Shown: in pieces, positions 25,487-34,409 of the stretch
Layout of the letters: each line of letters opens with the position of its first letter
Numbering within the stretch: the first letter of the stretch is position 1
Origin: Actinophytocola sp035995025
GTDB taxonomy: Bacteria > Actinomycetota > Actinomycetes > Mycobacteriales > Pseudonocardiaceae
Length of the DNA stretch: 64,000 bases
Direction of reading: 5' to 3'
NCBI GenBank assembly: GCA_035995025.1
Contig: DASYKY010000062.1
Coordinates: 62,001-126,000, forward strand
Notes under the pieces: generated by a model
The model's database searches: none
Told to the model about the DNA's origin: nothing
What the model saw: only the letters and a program-made list of their open reading frames with translations
Program-made: the position numbers and the translations under genes

Positions 25487-26278
25487 TTACTTGTAGGTGG
25501 TTACGATCACGACACCGGCGGCACCAGCGCCGCCGGTACGGGCACCGTTCGAGTTACCTGCGACCGCTCCGCCGCCCCCGCCGCCGTAGATTCCCCCGGC
25601 GACGCCGTTAGTGGCGCCGCCGATCCCGTTTGCACCACCGCCATAACGGGATGACCCGCCTGCGCCGCTGATCGAGATAGCGCTGGCACCGCTGTAGACC
25701 AGTCCAACGACACCGCCCCCGCCTGGACTGTTGAGCGTGCCGCCACTGGCCGCGCCTCCGGTGCCCGTGTTGGCGGCTGCGTCGGTGTTTCCGCTGGTCA
25801 CCGAGCCGCTCGTGCCGCCACCGACTCCTGCGCTTCCGGTCATCAGGTTGCCGCTGGAACTGAACGTAGAGGCATTGCCTGTTCCACCAGCCGCGCCCGA
25901 GGTTCCGGCCTTCTGGGCGCCAACTACCACGGCTTCCGTTGAGGACAGAGCCGAGGCAGCGAACACCTTCTCAGCCGTGCCACCCGCGCCACCACCACCA
26001 CCACAAGCTGCGCTAGCGACCCCAGTAGCAGGAGTTCCGCCACCAGCTCCCCCGCCACCTACGACAACGACGTGCACGCTGACGGCCCCGACCGGCTTTG
26101 TCCACGTGCCATTCGAAGTGAACACCTGACGGTCCAACACGCCCTGCGTGGCGATGACGCCGTCGATGCGCACGATCTCGGTGTCCGCGGCCTCGGCCAG
26201 CGCCTGGATATCCGCCGGTACGTTCGGGTCATCACCGAGGCTCGGGTACGGGAAGTCGTAGTTCGAAGTGGACGGCAT
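25487..26278 (-). CDS. Glycine-rich tail fibre / receptor-binding protein
   Basis: 263 residues. The N-terminal 60 residues (YDFPYPSLGDDPNVPADIQALAEAADTEI) are the short adaptor seen in actinophage tail proteins. RQVFTSNGTWTKPVGAVSVHV leads into a long Gly/Ala/Ser-rich region typical of polyglycine-type fibre domains, ending GAAGVVIVTTYK. It is the last virion gene before the presumed lysis cassette and probably sits at the tail tip. Confidence 0.8.
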   Translation of the reverse strand: MPSTSNYDFPYPSLGDDPNVPADIQALAEAADTEIVRIDGVIATQGVLDRQVFTSNGTWTKPVGAVSVHVVVVGGGGAGGGTPATGVASAACGGGGGAGGTAEKVFAASALSSTEAVVVGAQKAGTSGAAGGTGNASTFSSSGNLMTGSAGVGGGTSGSVTSGNTDAAANTGTGGAASGGTLNSPGGGGVVGLVYSGASAISISGAGGSSRYGGGANGIGGATNGVAGGIYGGGGGGAVAGNSNGARTGGAGAAGVVIVTTYK

Positions 26279-26288
26279 GGGTTGCCCC

Positions 26289-26966
26289 CTAGACCTTGAA
26301 GTACATAACGGAGTAGAGGAGATTGCACTGATTCAACACGTCCGCGGTCCAGGTGCCACCGAGGCTGCGCACCTTCCCGCCGACGTCGAAACTCGTGCCG
26401 CCCGGCAGCAGACCCGACGCGGTGTAGCTGGCCGAGGTGTAGGCGAAGCTCGGGTTAGGGCTGGCGTCGCCCTGCCCGAACTGCTCGGGACCATCAGAAC
26501 CGTTGATTACACCGCACAGGAACATGCGGTCAGCGACTCCGCGGTTGTTGCGGCCAGTGCCCTGCATGGTCACCGACACGGTCACCGCGTCCGACCACGG
26601 CGGGGCGGTCAACGTCGTGGACAGCACGAGGGTCTTCGTCGTGGTGATCGCGTAGGTGTCAGTCGCGAGGTTCCCCGTAGCGGGCAGCACCGCGCCGGAT
26701 GCGAGGGACTCGGAACCGGGCGGCACGATCCGCCCGACGATGAACATCGTCGACTTATATCGGAGCACCGCCACTGTGTCGTCGGCCGCGAGGTTCACGG
26801 TGTCGCCGAGGTTCAACATCGGCAGGTCCTGCAGCGCGGTGCCGGCGACGTCGACGGTGTTCTCGCCCGTCGTCTTGTTCCACGCCAGCACCTTCCCGGC
26901 GTGGAACCCGAGGTCGCCGGGCTTCGCGAACTGAGCGATCAGCGGCGCGAGGTCTTCTGCGATCAT
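26289..26966 (-). CDS. Minor tail protein
   Basis: 225 residues, starting MIAEDLAPLIAQFAKPGDLGFHAGKVLAWN; a beta-rich N-terminal half (GENTVDVAGTALQDLPMLNLGDTVNLAADDTVAVLRYKSTMFIVGRI) resembles an OB-like tail-tip fold, with a beta-rich C-terminal half. ATG overlaps the stop of the preceding gene (ATGA). Assignment is by position between the tail hub and fibre. Confidence 0.72.
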   Translation of the reverse strand: MIAEDLAPLIAQFAKPGDLGFHAGKVLAWNKTTGENTVDVAGTALQDLPMLNLGDTVNLAADDTVAVLRYKSTMFIVGRIVPPGSESLASGAVLPATGNLATDTYAITTTKTLVLSTTLTAPPWSDAVTVSVTMQGTGRNNRGVADRMFLCGVINGSDGPEQFGQGDASPNPSFAYTSASYTASGLLPGGTSFDVGGKVRSLGGTWTADVLNQCNLLYSVMYFKV

Positions 26967-28090
26967 TCGGCCTCGACCTCCACATTGATAGAGGATTGAT
27001 CCCTCGTGGTGCCGCGCATCGGCGTGTCCGCGACGAGTGGCAGGGTGAGCTTGTCGATGACGTGAACCTCGACGCGCTCACGGTCCGAGTAGGACACGCG
27101 GATCGGGTCGAGCACTTCGAGCGCCGGGTTCACCACCGTGTCGAAGCTGACCGTGTAGGGCAGGCCGCGGGACTGAGTGAGGATCGCGACCGCCGCGGTG
27201 CCAGCCTGATCGTTGGTGGTGATGAACGGCGAGCTGTAGAAGCGCGGGACCTTCCCGAACGGGCCGCCCCAACGGATCGGCGAGTCGGTTGCGATGTCGC
27301 GTGCGATCGCCAACGCGGGCGGCGCGTCGCCCGGTGCCTCACCAGTGGCGACGACCGAGTTGTAAACGCCGTCGCGGGTGCGTTCCCGGCTTGCGGTGAT
27401 GAGCACCCCGGACCTGCCGTGGTTGATGTCCCACGCCGGGTCGCCCGGGTCGGGCGGATCTTTGACGACGAGCACCCCGCGGTAGTCCCAGTACCAGACC
27501 TTGCCGAGCGCGCGGACCACGTCGTTGAGGAACCCGTAGCGGTCCTGCTCGGTGATGTGGCTACCGGGGAAGGTGGTGGCGTCGGCGTCGAAGTCGTACT
27601 CGATCGTCGCGTTGGGGTACACGTCGAGCACGAGCGTGCTGAACACCGTTGCGACGCTGGCGCCCGCGAGGAACTGCACGGGCTTCTCCAGTCGGCCGTC
27701 GACGATCCCGGCCATGCGGTCGGCGCCGGAGATCCGGACGGGTCCGCGTGGCGCGTCGTCCTGCTCGGTCGTGTTGACCCGGTAGTAGCCCTGCGACACG
27801 TATACCTTCTGCCCGGCGCCGAGCATGACGCCGCGGGCGATGAATATTTCGGTGCCGTACGGGGTGATCAGGCTGTCGGTGTCGGTCGGCCAGTACGTGG
27901 GGTCGGTGGTGAGGTCCAGGGTGGCGCGCACGTTCGCCGAGCTGTCGAACTCGATGTCGCCGTCGTCGATCGGGATCTCCACGCCCACCGGGTTGACGCC
28001 GGTCTGGTGGCCCTCCACCACGAGGGCGCGGAAGATCGCGCGGTGCGAACCGCGAAGGGTGCGGAGGAACTCGTCGCTGACTGGCCTCAT
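26963..28090 (-). CDS. Tail-tip hub protein (DUF5047-like)
   Basis: 375 residues from ATG at 28090, overlapping the upstream stop. It opens SDEFLRTLRGSHRAIFRALV, then VEIPIDDGDIEFDSSANVRATLDLTT and a roughly 200-residue region like the hub proteins of actinophage tails that carry DUF5047-type domains. It lies directly after the distal tail gene and before the small tail-tip protein. It likely forms the hub onto which the fibre attaches. Confidence 0.75.
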   Translation of the reverse strand: MRPVSDEFLRTLRGSHRAIFRALVVEGHQTGVNPVGVEIPIDDGDIEFDSSANVRATLDLTTDPTYWPTDTDSLITPYGTEIFIARGVMLGAGQKVYVSQGYYRVNTTEQDDAPRGPVRISGADRMAGIVDGRLEKPVQFLAGASVATVFSTLVLDVYPNATIEYDFDADATTFPGSHITEQDRYGFLNDVVRALGKVWYWDYRGVLVVKDPPDPGDPAWDINHGRSGVLITASRERTRDGVYNSVVATGEAPGDAPPALAIARDIATDSPIRWGGPFGKVPRFYSSPFITTNDQAGTAAVAILTQSRGLPYTVSFDTVVNPALEVLDPIRVSYSDRERVEVHVIDKLTLPLVADTPMRGTTRDQSSINVEVEAE

Positions 28091-29472
28091 TCGACGATCA
28101 CCTCCGCCGGCTCGGCGATCAGGTCGAGCACGTCTTGATAGGTGGTGAAGTCGCCGAGGACGCCGGAGTAGTCGGTGTAGTTGTTCAGCACCGTCTGGTA
28201 GGTGGCGGTCGCGCCGACGATGTCCAGGCCCGGGGCGGCGCACTCGACGAGCGGCAGCGTCAGGAACCGGCGCACCGCGCGCGGCGACCGCCGGTCGATC
28301 GACAGGTCACCGACGACCGCGTACATGCCGGGCACGTCGCAGTCAGCCGGCACGTGCACGAGGACCGGGTCACCACCGGCGAGACACAGCCGCAAGTCCT
28401 CGGCGTCGTCGTTGGTGTCGGTCATGACCGTGAGGGCGTACCGGCGGGAGGTGCGCACGTCGGTCACCGCGACCGGCATGGAGCGGCCCACGATGTCGAA
28501 CACCCCGTTGCGGCTGGCCTGCTCCACATCGGACCAGTCCGTCACCACGACCGCCCGGTTGAGGAACGGCCGCGCCAGGTTCTTCACCCACACCTGGTCG
28601 AGGGTCGGGGTGATGTTGCCGGTCTGGCTGGTGGTGGCCGCGAGGAACTCGATGACCATGGACCGCGAGATCGCCGACGTACCGCCGGCGATGGTGAAGC
28701 TCGACGCCGAGACGTTCGCCTTGGCGTTCTGCACCACGTAGGACCACGTGATGCCTTGGTCATCCCCAAGGGTTGTGAAGGTGTCGCCGATCTCCGTGGT
28801 CCCCGCGGGCGGGGCCGAGCTCGTCCAGTCGTCCTGCTTCCATCCCGCATACACGATCAGCGAACAGTCGGCCTCGACGGTAGCGGCCGGGGTCGCGATG
28901 TTCTGCGCGCTCACGTTGGCCACACCAGCAGCGGCGCCGGTCACGGCCTGCACCTTGGTGAACGCCGCCATCTGCGCGGACACGGACATGGTCGAGCCAC
29001 CCGTGCCGATGAACGTGACCGTCGGCGCGGACTCCGACGCACCATGGATCTTCCCGAACAGCCTGCCCTGGTCGGTGATCCCGAACACCTCATACCCCGC
29101 CGGGGTGGCGGGCACGCCGAGCGACGCGTCACGGCAGCACGCCCAGCACACCAGCAGATCGCCCTGTGCGTGCCCGGTCGGCAGGCCCGGCGCCACCGAA
29201 CTGTTCGCCGCGTGTGCCGCGGTGCCAGCGGCCCGGAACGTGACCTCGTCGGAATAGGTCACCCGGTAGTAGTTGACGACACCCGGCACGAACTCCCAGT
29301 CGTCCAGCTGCGTGGTGCCGGCGCTCACCGGCACGTCGGCGCCACCGCGCACCGTGGCCCACGTGATCTGGTTCGTCGACCGCTCGAACAGCGCGGATTG
29401 CGCATCGCCCAGCCCAGTCGCCGAGACACGCACGCGGGACAGCGTGGCGTCGTAGATGCAGGAGACCGTCAC
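28087..29472 (-). CDS. Distal tail / minor tail protein
   Basis: 461 residues following the tape measure (four-base overlap). The first 80 residues look like a fibronectin-type or phage beta domain (SCIYDATLSRVRVSATGLGDAQSALFERSTN). The middle 200 residues form a galactose-binding-like or lectin-like beta domain (PATPAGYEVFGITDQGRLFGKIHG). The C-terminal third (LARPFLNRAVVVTDW, VHVPADCDVPGMYAVVGDL) matches actinophage distal tail proteins. The inserted middle domain may bind carbohydrate. Confidence 0.75.
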   Translation of the reverse strand: MTVSCIYDATLSRVRVSATGLGDAQSALFERSTNQITWATVRGGADVPVSAGTTQLDDWEFVPGVVNYYRVTYSDEVTFRAAGTAAHAANSSVAPGLPTGHAQGDLLVCWACCRDASLGVPATPAGYEVFGITDQGRLFGKIHGASESAPTVTFIGTGGSTMSVSAQMAAFTKVQAVTGAAAGVANVSAQNIATPAATVEADCSLIVYAGWKQDDWTSSAPPAGTTEIGDTFTTLGDDQGITWSYVVQNAKANVSASSFTIAGGTSAISRSMVIEFLAATTSQTGNITPTLDQVWVKNLARPFLNRAVVVTDWSDVEQASRNGVFDIVGRSMPVAVTDVRTSRRYALTVMTDTNDDAEDLRLCLAGGDPVLVHVPADCDVPGMYAVVGDLSIDRRSPRAVRRFLTLPLVECAAPGLDIVGATATYQTVLNNYTDYSGVLGDFTTYQDVLDLIAEPAEVIVE

Positions 29473-32036
29473 CGTGCACCCCCGGTTCCGGCCGTCGCCG
29501 AGCGGCGGATGCTGCGGTTGTTCTCCCGCACCACCTTCACGATCCGGCCCTCGAGCTGCTGACCGTCGATCGACACGAACACGTGCGTGTCGCCACCGCC
29601 GATGTCGTGGTTCGGCACGATGGTGCCGCCCGTGTTCGGTGCGCGGAAGATCTCCGGCCCACGCTCACCAACCACATAGGACCGGCCAGGGAGCACCGGG
29701 CCGCCAGTGGCGCGGACGAACTGGTGCCCCGCCGACCCGTTGATATTCGCACCGCGCACGAAGGTCGACACGGTGACCGTGCGCGGGATGTTGTCGATGG
29801 CCCGCTGGAGCGCGGCGAGGTTTCTTTGCGCGGCCTCCCAACCACGAAGCTGCGCCACAGTCGTGATGTTCCGCGGGATGAGCCCGTAGCGGGCGGCCAG
29901 CTGTACAGCTCGGTCCCCGGTGATCCCCATCTGACCCGCGACGCGGATGAACTGGTGCGTGGCATTGTTGGTCACATTGTCCACGGTGACGGTGGACGCC
30001 TTCTGCTCCTTCAGCTTCGCAACGTACGCGTTCGACTTGACCACCAGATCGTCGAGCGCCGTCGCCTTGTTCCGCCCGGCCTGAGTGGACAGGTCGAACG
30101 CCGTCTTGTTCGCGTTCAGCCCACCCGTGTTCTCCTTGGCCGCTTTCGTGGCGTCGTCGACCGCCTGCTGGTAGCCGATCTCGACGTTGGTGAGAGCGAG
30201 CAGTGCGTTCTGCAATGCTTGGCGGGCCGCGATTTCAGCGTTGACCGCGTTAGTGGAGCCCTTGGACGCGGCGGTCTCCCTGTCCGTGGCTGCTGCGTCG
30301 GAGTCTCGGCCACCGACCAGCCCGTTGATGTCGCCGAGCAGACCCTTAGCGGCCTCAGCCTGCTCGTCCAGGACCGTGGTAGAGGATCTACCCGACGTCA
30401 CAGTGTGGGTGTGGGCCTTGACTATTTCTTCGAGTCGATCCCGCAACTGCGGTAGCGCATCGCCCTGCTGCAGGTAGGCGTCGGTCACCTGGGGCAGCGC
30501 AATACCCAGCTTATTGGCGTTTTCGAGAATGCCCGAGTTCTCTAACTTGTCGGCCGCCTTCGCACGCACCGCATTGTTGATGACCCCACCCTGCTCCCGG
30601 ATGACGTCGTTAACTTCCTTGCCCGCGTCCCGGAACTGCTGTTGCTTCGCAGTGGCCTCACCTGTCTCACCACCGAACAGCGACATCGCCGTGCCGACCA
30701 CTGCCAGCACCACACCGATGGCACCCATCGACAGAGACGCGATCTTGGCGACCCGGGACATGTTCGAGAACGACGTACCCAGCCCGGCGGCCTTATTCGC
30801 GGCGATGGACGACACGGTGCTCCACAGAGTGGTCGCCTGACTCACCAGCTTGATCGAGCCGTGCACCGCCAGGTACGCCGCACCGAGTCCACCCAATGCC
30901 GTGACGAGGATCCGCACGAACTCCTCGTTCTCGGCCATGAAGTTGCCGATGGCTTCGAGGATCGGCGCTAGCACGGCCAGCGCCGGGATCAGGATGCCCG
31001 ACGCCGCCGTTGCCATCATCGCGAACGCCTGCGCCAGCGGACCGACCAACGGCGCCACCGCGCGCAATCCGGCCGACAGGACACCGCCGACCGCCTCACC
31101 GACCTCGGCGAGCGCCCCACCGATCTGGCGCAGGAACTGCTGCCCTCCGGTCGACTCGACGAACTCGCGCATCGCCCGGATGGCCGGGCCGAAGCTGGCG
31201 GAGATCCCGCCGGCCCCGTCGGAGATCCCTTCGAACACGCCTTTGACGATGGCGCCGATGTCCTTGAGCGTCTGCCACATGTCCTTGAGCGCGGCGATCC
31301 CGTTGTCCAGCCACTCGCGCAGCTGCCCGGACGCGCGCGCCCGGGCGATGAACCCGGCGAACTCCTGCGAACTCGCCGCGATCCGGTCGCCAACCGAGGT
31401 GAACCCCTCCGAGCCGACCGACACCACATCGATCAGCGCTTGGGTCAGCGGCCCGGCGGCAGCGCGCACGCCGCCCATGAACCCCGAGGTCTGGCCGAGC
31501 AGGTTGTTCAGGTCGCGGGTGTTCTTCGGCAGCACGGCGGTTGCTACCGACGCCGAGACCACCCCGGCCATCTCGCGGGCGATGTCGGAGAACCCGCCCG
31601 CGGTCTGGGGCAGCAGCCGGTTCAGGTCGTCCACGGCAGGCGCCAGGCCCTGCTCGAACGTGGCGGACACCTGCGCCTGAAGCGGACCCAACGACACACC
31701 GAGCCCGGCGAACGCCCGCTTGATGCCGTCCGCGCCGAGGGCGACCGTGAGCAGTGCCGCAGCACCAGCCGCGGCGACGGCGGGCAGCCCGAGCAGCGCA
31801 CCAGACGCGGTCGCGATGGTCGACCCGAGCCCGGCCACCGTGTTCGTCACCGAGGACAACGCTGACGCCTTGAGCGCGACCTTCGCGAATCCACCGGCCA
31901 TGCCGGTGAACCGGTGGTTGGCGTCGTCGACCTTCTTGCCGAGCCGATCGACTTCCTTCTCAACCGTGCGGGCGGTGACGATCAGACCTTTGCCGTCACC
32001 GTCGATCTTGATGCGGATCGTGCGCTCGCCCGACAT
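29469..32036 (-). CDS. Tail tape measure protein
   Basis: 855 residues from ATG at 32036, three bases after the preceding gene. It begins MSGERTIRIKIDGDGKGL, then a long alpha-helical region with glycine-rich hydrophobic segments (ATASGALLGLPAVAAAGAAALLTVAL, MATAASGILIPALAVLAPIL) and a helix-rich C-terminal part. At the usual 0.15 nm per residue the tail would be about 130 nm. No peptidase or transglycosylase motif is evident in it, which matters because no other lytic enzyme is visible in the element. Confidence 0.9.
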   Translation of the reverse strand: MSGERTIRIKIDGDGKGLIVTARTVEKEVDRLGKKVDDANHRFTGMAGGFAKVALKASALSSVTNTVAGLGSTIATASGALLGLPAVAAAGAAALLTVALGADGIKRAFAGLGVSLGPLQAQVSATFEQGLAPAVDDLNRLLPQTAGGFSDIAREMAGVVSASVATAVLPKNTRDLNNLLGQTSGFMGGVRAAAGPLTQALIDVVSVGSEGFTSVGDRIAASSQEFAGFIARARASGQLREWLDNGIAALKDMWQTLKDIGAIVKGVFEGISDGAGGISASFGPAIRAMREFVESTGGQQFLRQIGGALAEVGEAVGGVLSAGLRAVAPLVGPLAQAFAMMATAASGILIPALAVLAPILEAIGNFMAENEEFVRILVTALGGLGAAYLAVHGSIKLVSQATTLWSTVSSIAANKAAGLGTSFSNMSRVAKIASLSMGAIGVVLAVVGTAMSLFGGETGEATAKQQQFRDAGKEVNDVIREQGGVINNAVRAKAADKLENSGILENANKLGIALPQVTDAYLQQGDALPQLRDRLEEIVKAHTHTVTSGRSSTTVLDEQAEAAKGLLGDINGLVGGRDSDAAATDRETAASKGSTNAVNAEIAARQALQNALLALTNVEIGYQQAVDDATKAAKENTGGLNANKTAFDLSTQAGRNKATALDDLVVKSNAYVAKLKEQKASTVTVDNVTNNATHQFIRVAGQMGITGDRAVQLAARYGLIPRNITTVAQLRGWEAAQRNLAALQRAIDNIPRTVTVSTFVRGANINGSAGHQFVRATGGPVLPGRSYVVGERGPEIFRAPNTGGTIVPNHDIGGGDTHVFVSIDGQQLEGRIVKVVRENNRSIRRSATAGTGGAR

Positions 32037-32038
32037 GC

Positions 32039-32527
32039 TCAACCCCCCTGACCGAAACGGCGCACGATCTCGTCGGCCGCCTTGTTCCACTCCCGAAGGG
32101 CCGCAGGCAACTCGCGTTCCACGGTCGGGAAGAACCAGCGCCCTTGCTGGCCCTGGTGCGGCGAGAACTGCCGCCCCGTCGACTCGTTGTAGCGGGACGC
32201 CGAATACCAGCCGAACCGGCCGTTAGCGCCGAACTCGGAGCCGAACAGCAGCCTGTAGGCCGGCACCCTGCTCGAGGTGATGCGCCGGGAGCCACCGGCT
32301 TGCACCACCGGCACCCTGTCCCGGATTGCCTTCACCGTCGTGCCGACCGCGGCGGATTGTGCGTCGATGTGCGAGGCGCCCTTGGCCGACTGCGCGAGCA
32401 GATCGGCTATCCCCAGCGACGCCTCGCGTAGTTCGCGGTTCGCGTCCTTGGGGAGGTCGCGGAACGCGGCGAGCGTTTCGCGCACGCCCGTCGCCTTGAG
32501 CCGGATCGTCAGAGCCTGCTTCGCCAC
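32039..32527 (-). CDS. HK97 gp10-like head-tail or tail-completion protein
   Basis: 162 residues: KQALTIRLKATGVRETLAAFRDLPKDANRELREAS, then FGANGRFGWYSASRYNESTGR and a C-terminal helix. The N-terminal helix-rich half and the length fit the gp10-like tail-completion family. Its place here, between the tail chaperones and the tape measure, is unusual, since this family normally lies before the tail tube. Confidence 0.6.
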   Translation of the reverse strand: MAKQALTIRLKATGVRETLAAFRDLPKDANRELREASLGIADLLAQSAKGASHIDAQSAAVGTTVKAIRDRVPVVQAGGSRRITSSRVPAYRLLFGSEFGANGRFGWYSASRYNESTGRQFSPHQGQQGRWFFPTVERELPAALREWNKAADEIVRRFGQGG

Positions 32528-32540
32528 GTCCTCACCTCCC

Positions 32541-32702
32541 CTAGCCGCTGTACTGCCGCCCGTCCGATGTGGACGTACCGTCTCTGGTCTGGTCCGGCCG
32601 GTGAATCTCCTCCCACACCTCGAAGGCCGTCGCGACTCCGCGAAGACCTTCCTTTGCCCACTCGCTAGCGGGAATCCCGGTGATCACTGCGAGCGTGATC
32701 AC
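32541..32702 (-). CDS. Second tail assembly chaperone reading frame (T part)
   Basis: 53 residues if started at GTG 32702, which overlaps the stop of the first chaperone (GTGA). It reads VITLAVITGIPASEWAKEGLRGVATAFEVWEEI, typical of the T segment. The frame is open upstream, so a -1 frameshift within the first gene could instead make a G-T fusion. I find no canonical slippery heptamer, so coupling by GTGA is equally likely. Confidence 0.65.
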   Translation of the reverse strand: MITLAVITGIPASEWAKEGLRGVATAFEVWEEIHRPDQTRDGTSTSDGRQYSG

Positions 32703-32980
32703 GTCTCTTTGGTGACTCCCGCGTTCGTAGGGAGGACGTCTTCGTGGTCCAGTTCCAGGACGTAGTCGGTCTCGAAGTCGGCGAGCTTGCCGGTGACGAC
32801 GCCCTGCCGCTTCGCCGCGATGTGCGCCAGCCGGTAGAACTTGACCAGGCTCATCTCGGTGAGCAGGTCGATGTAGCGCTCGTTCGACTTGCTGGTCTTC
32901 TCCCACACGAGGACGTCGCGGCTGTCGGCCTTAACCTCGGTTTCCTCACCGGCCTCGTCGGTGAGCTTGAATGTGAACAT
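32699..32980 (-). CDS. Tail assembly chaperone (G part)
   Basis: 93 residues: FTFKLTDEAGEETEVKADSRDVLVWEKTSKSNERYIDLLTEMSLVKFYRLAHIAAKRQGV. Size, position upstream of the tape measure, and the following overlapping frame fit the G chaperone that binds the tape measure before tube assembly. The start codon overlaps the upstream stop. Confidence 0.75.
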   Translation of the reverse strand: MFTFKLTDEAGEETEVKADSRDVLVWEKTSKSNERYIDLLTEMSLVKFYRLAHIAAKRQGVVTGKLADFETDYVLELDHEDVLPTNAGVTKET

Positions 32981-33276
32981 CAGGCCGTCCTCCCCGGTCG
33001 GCTGTGGCAGCCGCAGCAGCGGCCGTCACGATGGGTTCCCTTGTTGGTGCAGCCGCCCTCGACGCACTCGCCGCGCTTCCTCGGCTGCGTCGGCCGTCGC
33101 CGAGCGGTCGACGCGGGTTCGGCGAGGAACGTCAACGACGCCTCGACCACCTCGGCCCGAGCCTGCTCCGCGTTGGCGTCGTGCTCGACCTCGGTGGCGC
33201 ACAGGCGGCAGGAGGACACGAACTCGGCGTGGCCGTCCTCCTCGTGCACCTGTTCCGGCGAGCGGCGACCTGACAT
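32980..33276 (-). CDS. Small Cys-rich protein within the tail cluster
   Basis: 98 residues from ATG at 33276 (TGATG overlap with the gene before). It contains SSCRLCATEVEHD and a C-terminal CVEGGCTNKGTHRDGRCCGCH cluster, so two probable zinc-binding knots. Small zinc proteins in tail operons are seen in some actinophages, but I cannot name a role. Confidence 0.65.
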   Translation of the reverse strand: MSGRRSPEQVHEEDGHAEFVSSCRLCATEVEHDANAEQARAEVVEASLTFLAEPASTARRRPTQPRKRGECVEGGCTNKGTHRDGRCCGCHSRPGRTA

Positions 33277-33635
33277 CAGACCGCCACCACCGCACACGTC
33301 ACAGAGGTCACGGACTCGAAGCCCACGTACACCCGGCCCTGGTCGTCACCGCCGGACTCGTTCGCCCCCGCCGGCTGACCGAAGATGCCCTTCGGGAACG
33401 GGCCGATCCACGCCGTTGTCGCGGTGGCCACGGTGACTACGAGATCCTCGACGTCCAGCCCGCCGGCCGCAGCTGTGGCCGAGACGGTGACGTCCACGTC
33501 GCCGCCGGAAGCGTTGGCCACAACCAGGCGGACACTGCCCGAGTCGATCGCGTGCCCCAGGGCGTTCGCCGCAGCCAAGGACGGAACCACCTTGTAGTCG
33601 GCGGACTCCTGCGTGGTCTTCGATGTGCGCGCCAT
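33276..33635 (-). CDS. Beta-sandwich structural protein (paralogue 2)
   Basis: 119 residues from ATG at 33635. After a short start (MARTSKTTQESADYKVVPSLAAANALGH), the remainder (VRLVVANASGGDVDVTVSAT ... GFESVTSVTCAVVAV) parallels the protein at 34763-35086 in length, in the VDVTV strand and in the closing SVTSVT segment. The two appear to be diverged copies, probably decoration or tail-surface proteins. Confidence 0.65.
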   Translation of the reverse strand: MARTSKTTQESADYKVVPSLAAANALGHAIDSGSVRLVVANASGGDVDVTVSATAAAGGLDVEDLVVTVATATTAWIGPFPKGIFGQPAGANESGGDDQGRVYVGFESVTSVTCAVVAV

Positions 33636-33636
33636 G

Positions 33637-34053
33637 TCACGCCCCCACAGGGACGAAAGTCGGATCGCCGATGCACTGCAACGTGATCTCGGTGCGCTCG
33701 CCGGAGCGCGCCTCGCCACCAACGGGCGGTGCCTTGAGTCGAACCGTGCCGGTCCACCGCACGTGTTCGGCGGGGATGTCCGGCAGGTGATCCAGCTGGA
33801 ACGCGGCGTCCGACCCGGAGTTCTCGGTGAGGTACCGGGAGATTCCGTCCTCGCGCCAGTCGCTGAGGAACACGAACTGCAGCGACGGCTCTGGTGTGCC
33901 GTCCTCCACGGTCGCCCCATCCGGGCAGAACGTGTAGACGATGTCGCCATCCGGGATACCCGGGTCGAGGGTCCAAGAGTTGATCTGACATTCGAAGCTG
34001 GTGCCGCCGAGAGTGAACTCGATCAGCTTCAGCTGCCTGCTATGTGCGGGCAT
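33637..34053 (-). CDS. Major tail (tube) protein
   Basis: 138 residues: KLIEFTLGGTSFECQINSWTLDPGIPDGDIVYTFCPDG ... SLQFVFLSDWREDGISRYL ... RWTGTVRLKAPPVGGEARSGERTEITLQCIGDP. The beta-rich layout and the strand order match actinophage tube proteins of about 140 residues. It follows the connector genes. The start overlaps the preceding stop. Confidence 0.75.
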   Translation of the reverse strand: MPAHSRQLKLIEFTLGGTSFECQINSWTLDPGIPDGDIVYTFCPDGATVEDGTPEPSLQFVFLSDWREDGISRYLTENSGSDAAFQLDHLPDIPAEHVRWTGTVRLKAPPVGGEARSGERTEITLQCIGDPTFVPVGA

Positions 34054-34409
34054 CAGAGAGCCACCTCCACAGTGATCTCATAGGCGGGCAAATCTGGCCC
34101 GCCGAACGGCGAAACCAGCGGGGTGGCCGTGGTCACCACGGCGTCGGGATAGGACTCGATCGCCTCGACGACCGCAGGGAGCATCTCCTGCAGTCGATCC
34201 ACCGCCCGATCGTTCAGCGGAACCATCAGGTACACGAGAAACGTGGCCGACGTCGGCCCGGCGCAGATCGCCTCCCATGCGAGACGGGGCAGGCTCACGA
34301 TCGTCGCTGGCGGGTCGATGTTGGCGCCGAGATTGGCGTAGTAGCGGATCCCATCCAGTCCGGACAGGGCGTCACCGAGCGCCGCACGGGCCTCCGTTGG
34401 GGTGGTCAT
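34053..34409 (-). CDS. Tail terminator / head-tail joining protein
   Basis: 118 residues: EARAALGDALSGLDGIRYYANLGANIDPPATIVSLPRLAWEAI, FLVYLMVPLNDRAVDRLQEMLPAVVEAIESYPDAVV. This pattern (helix, strand, then long helix) fits tail terminator proteins that cap the tube beneath the connector. ATG overlaps the stop of the gene before. Confidence 0.65.
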   Translation of the reverse strand: MTTPTEARAALGDALSGLDGIRYYANLGANIDPPATIVSLPRLAWEAICAGPTSATFLVYLMVPLNDRAVDRLQEMLPAVVEAIESYPDAVVTTATPLVSPFGGPDLPAYEITVEVAL

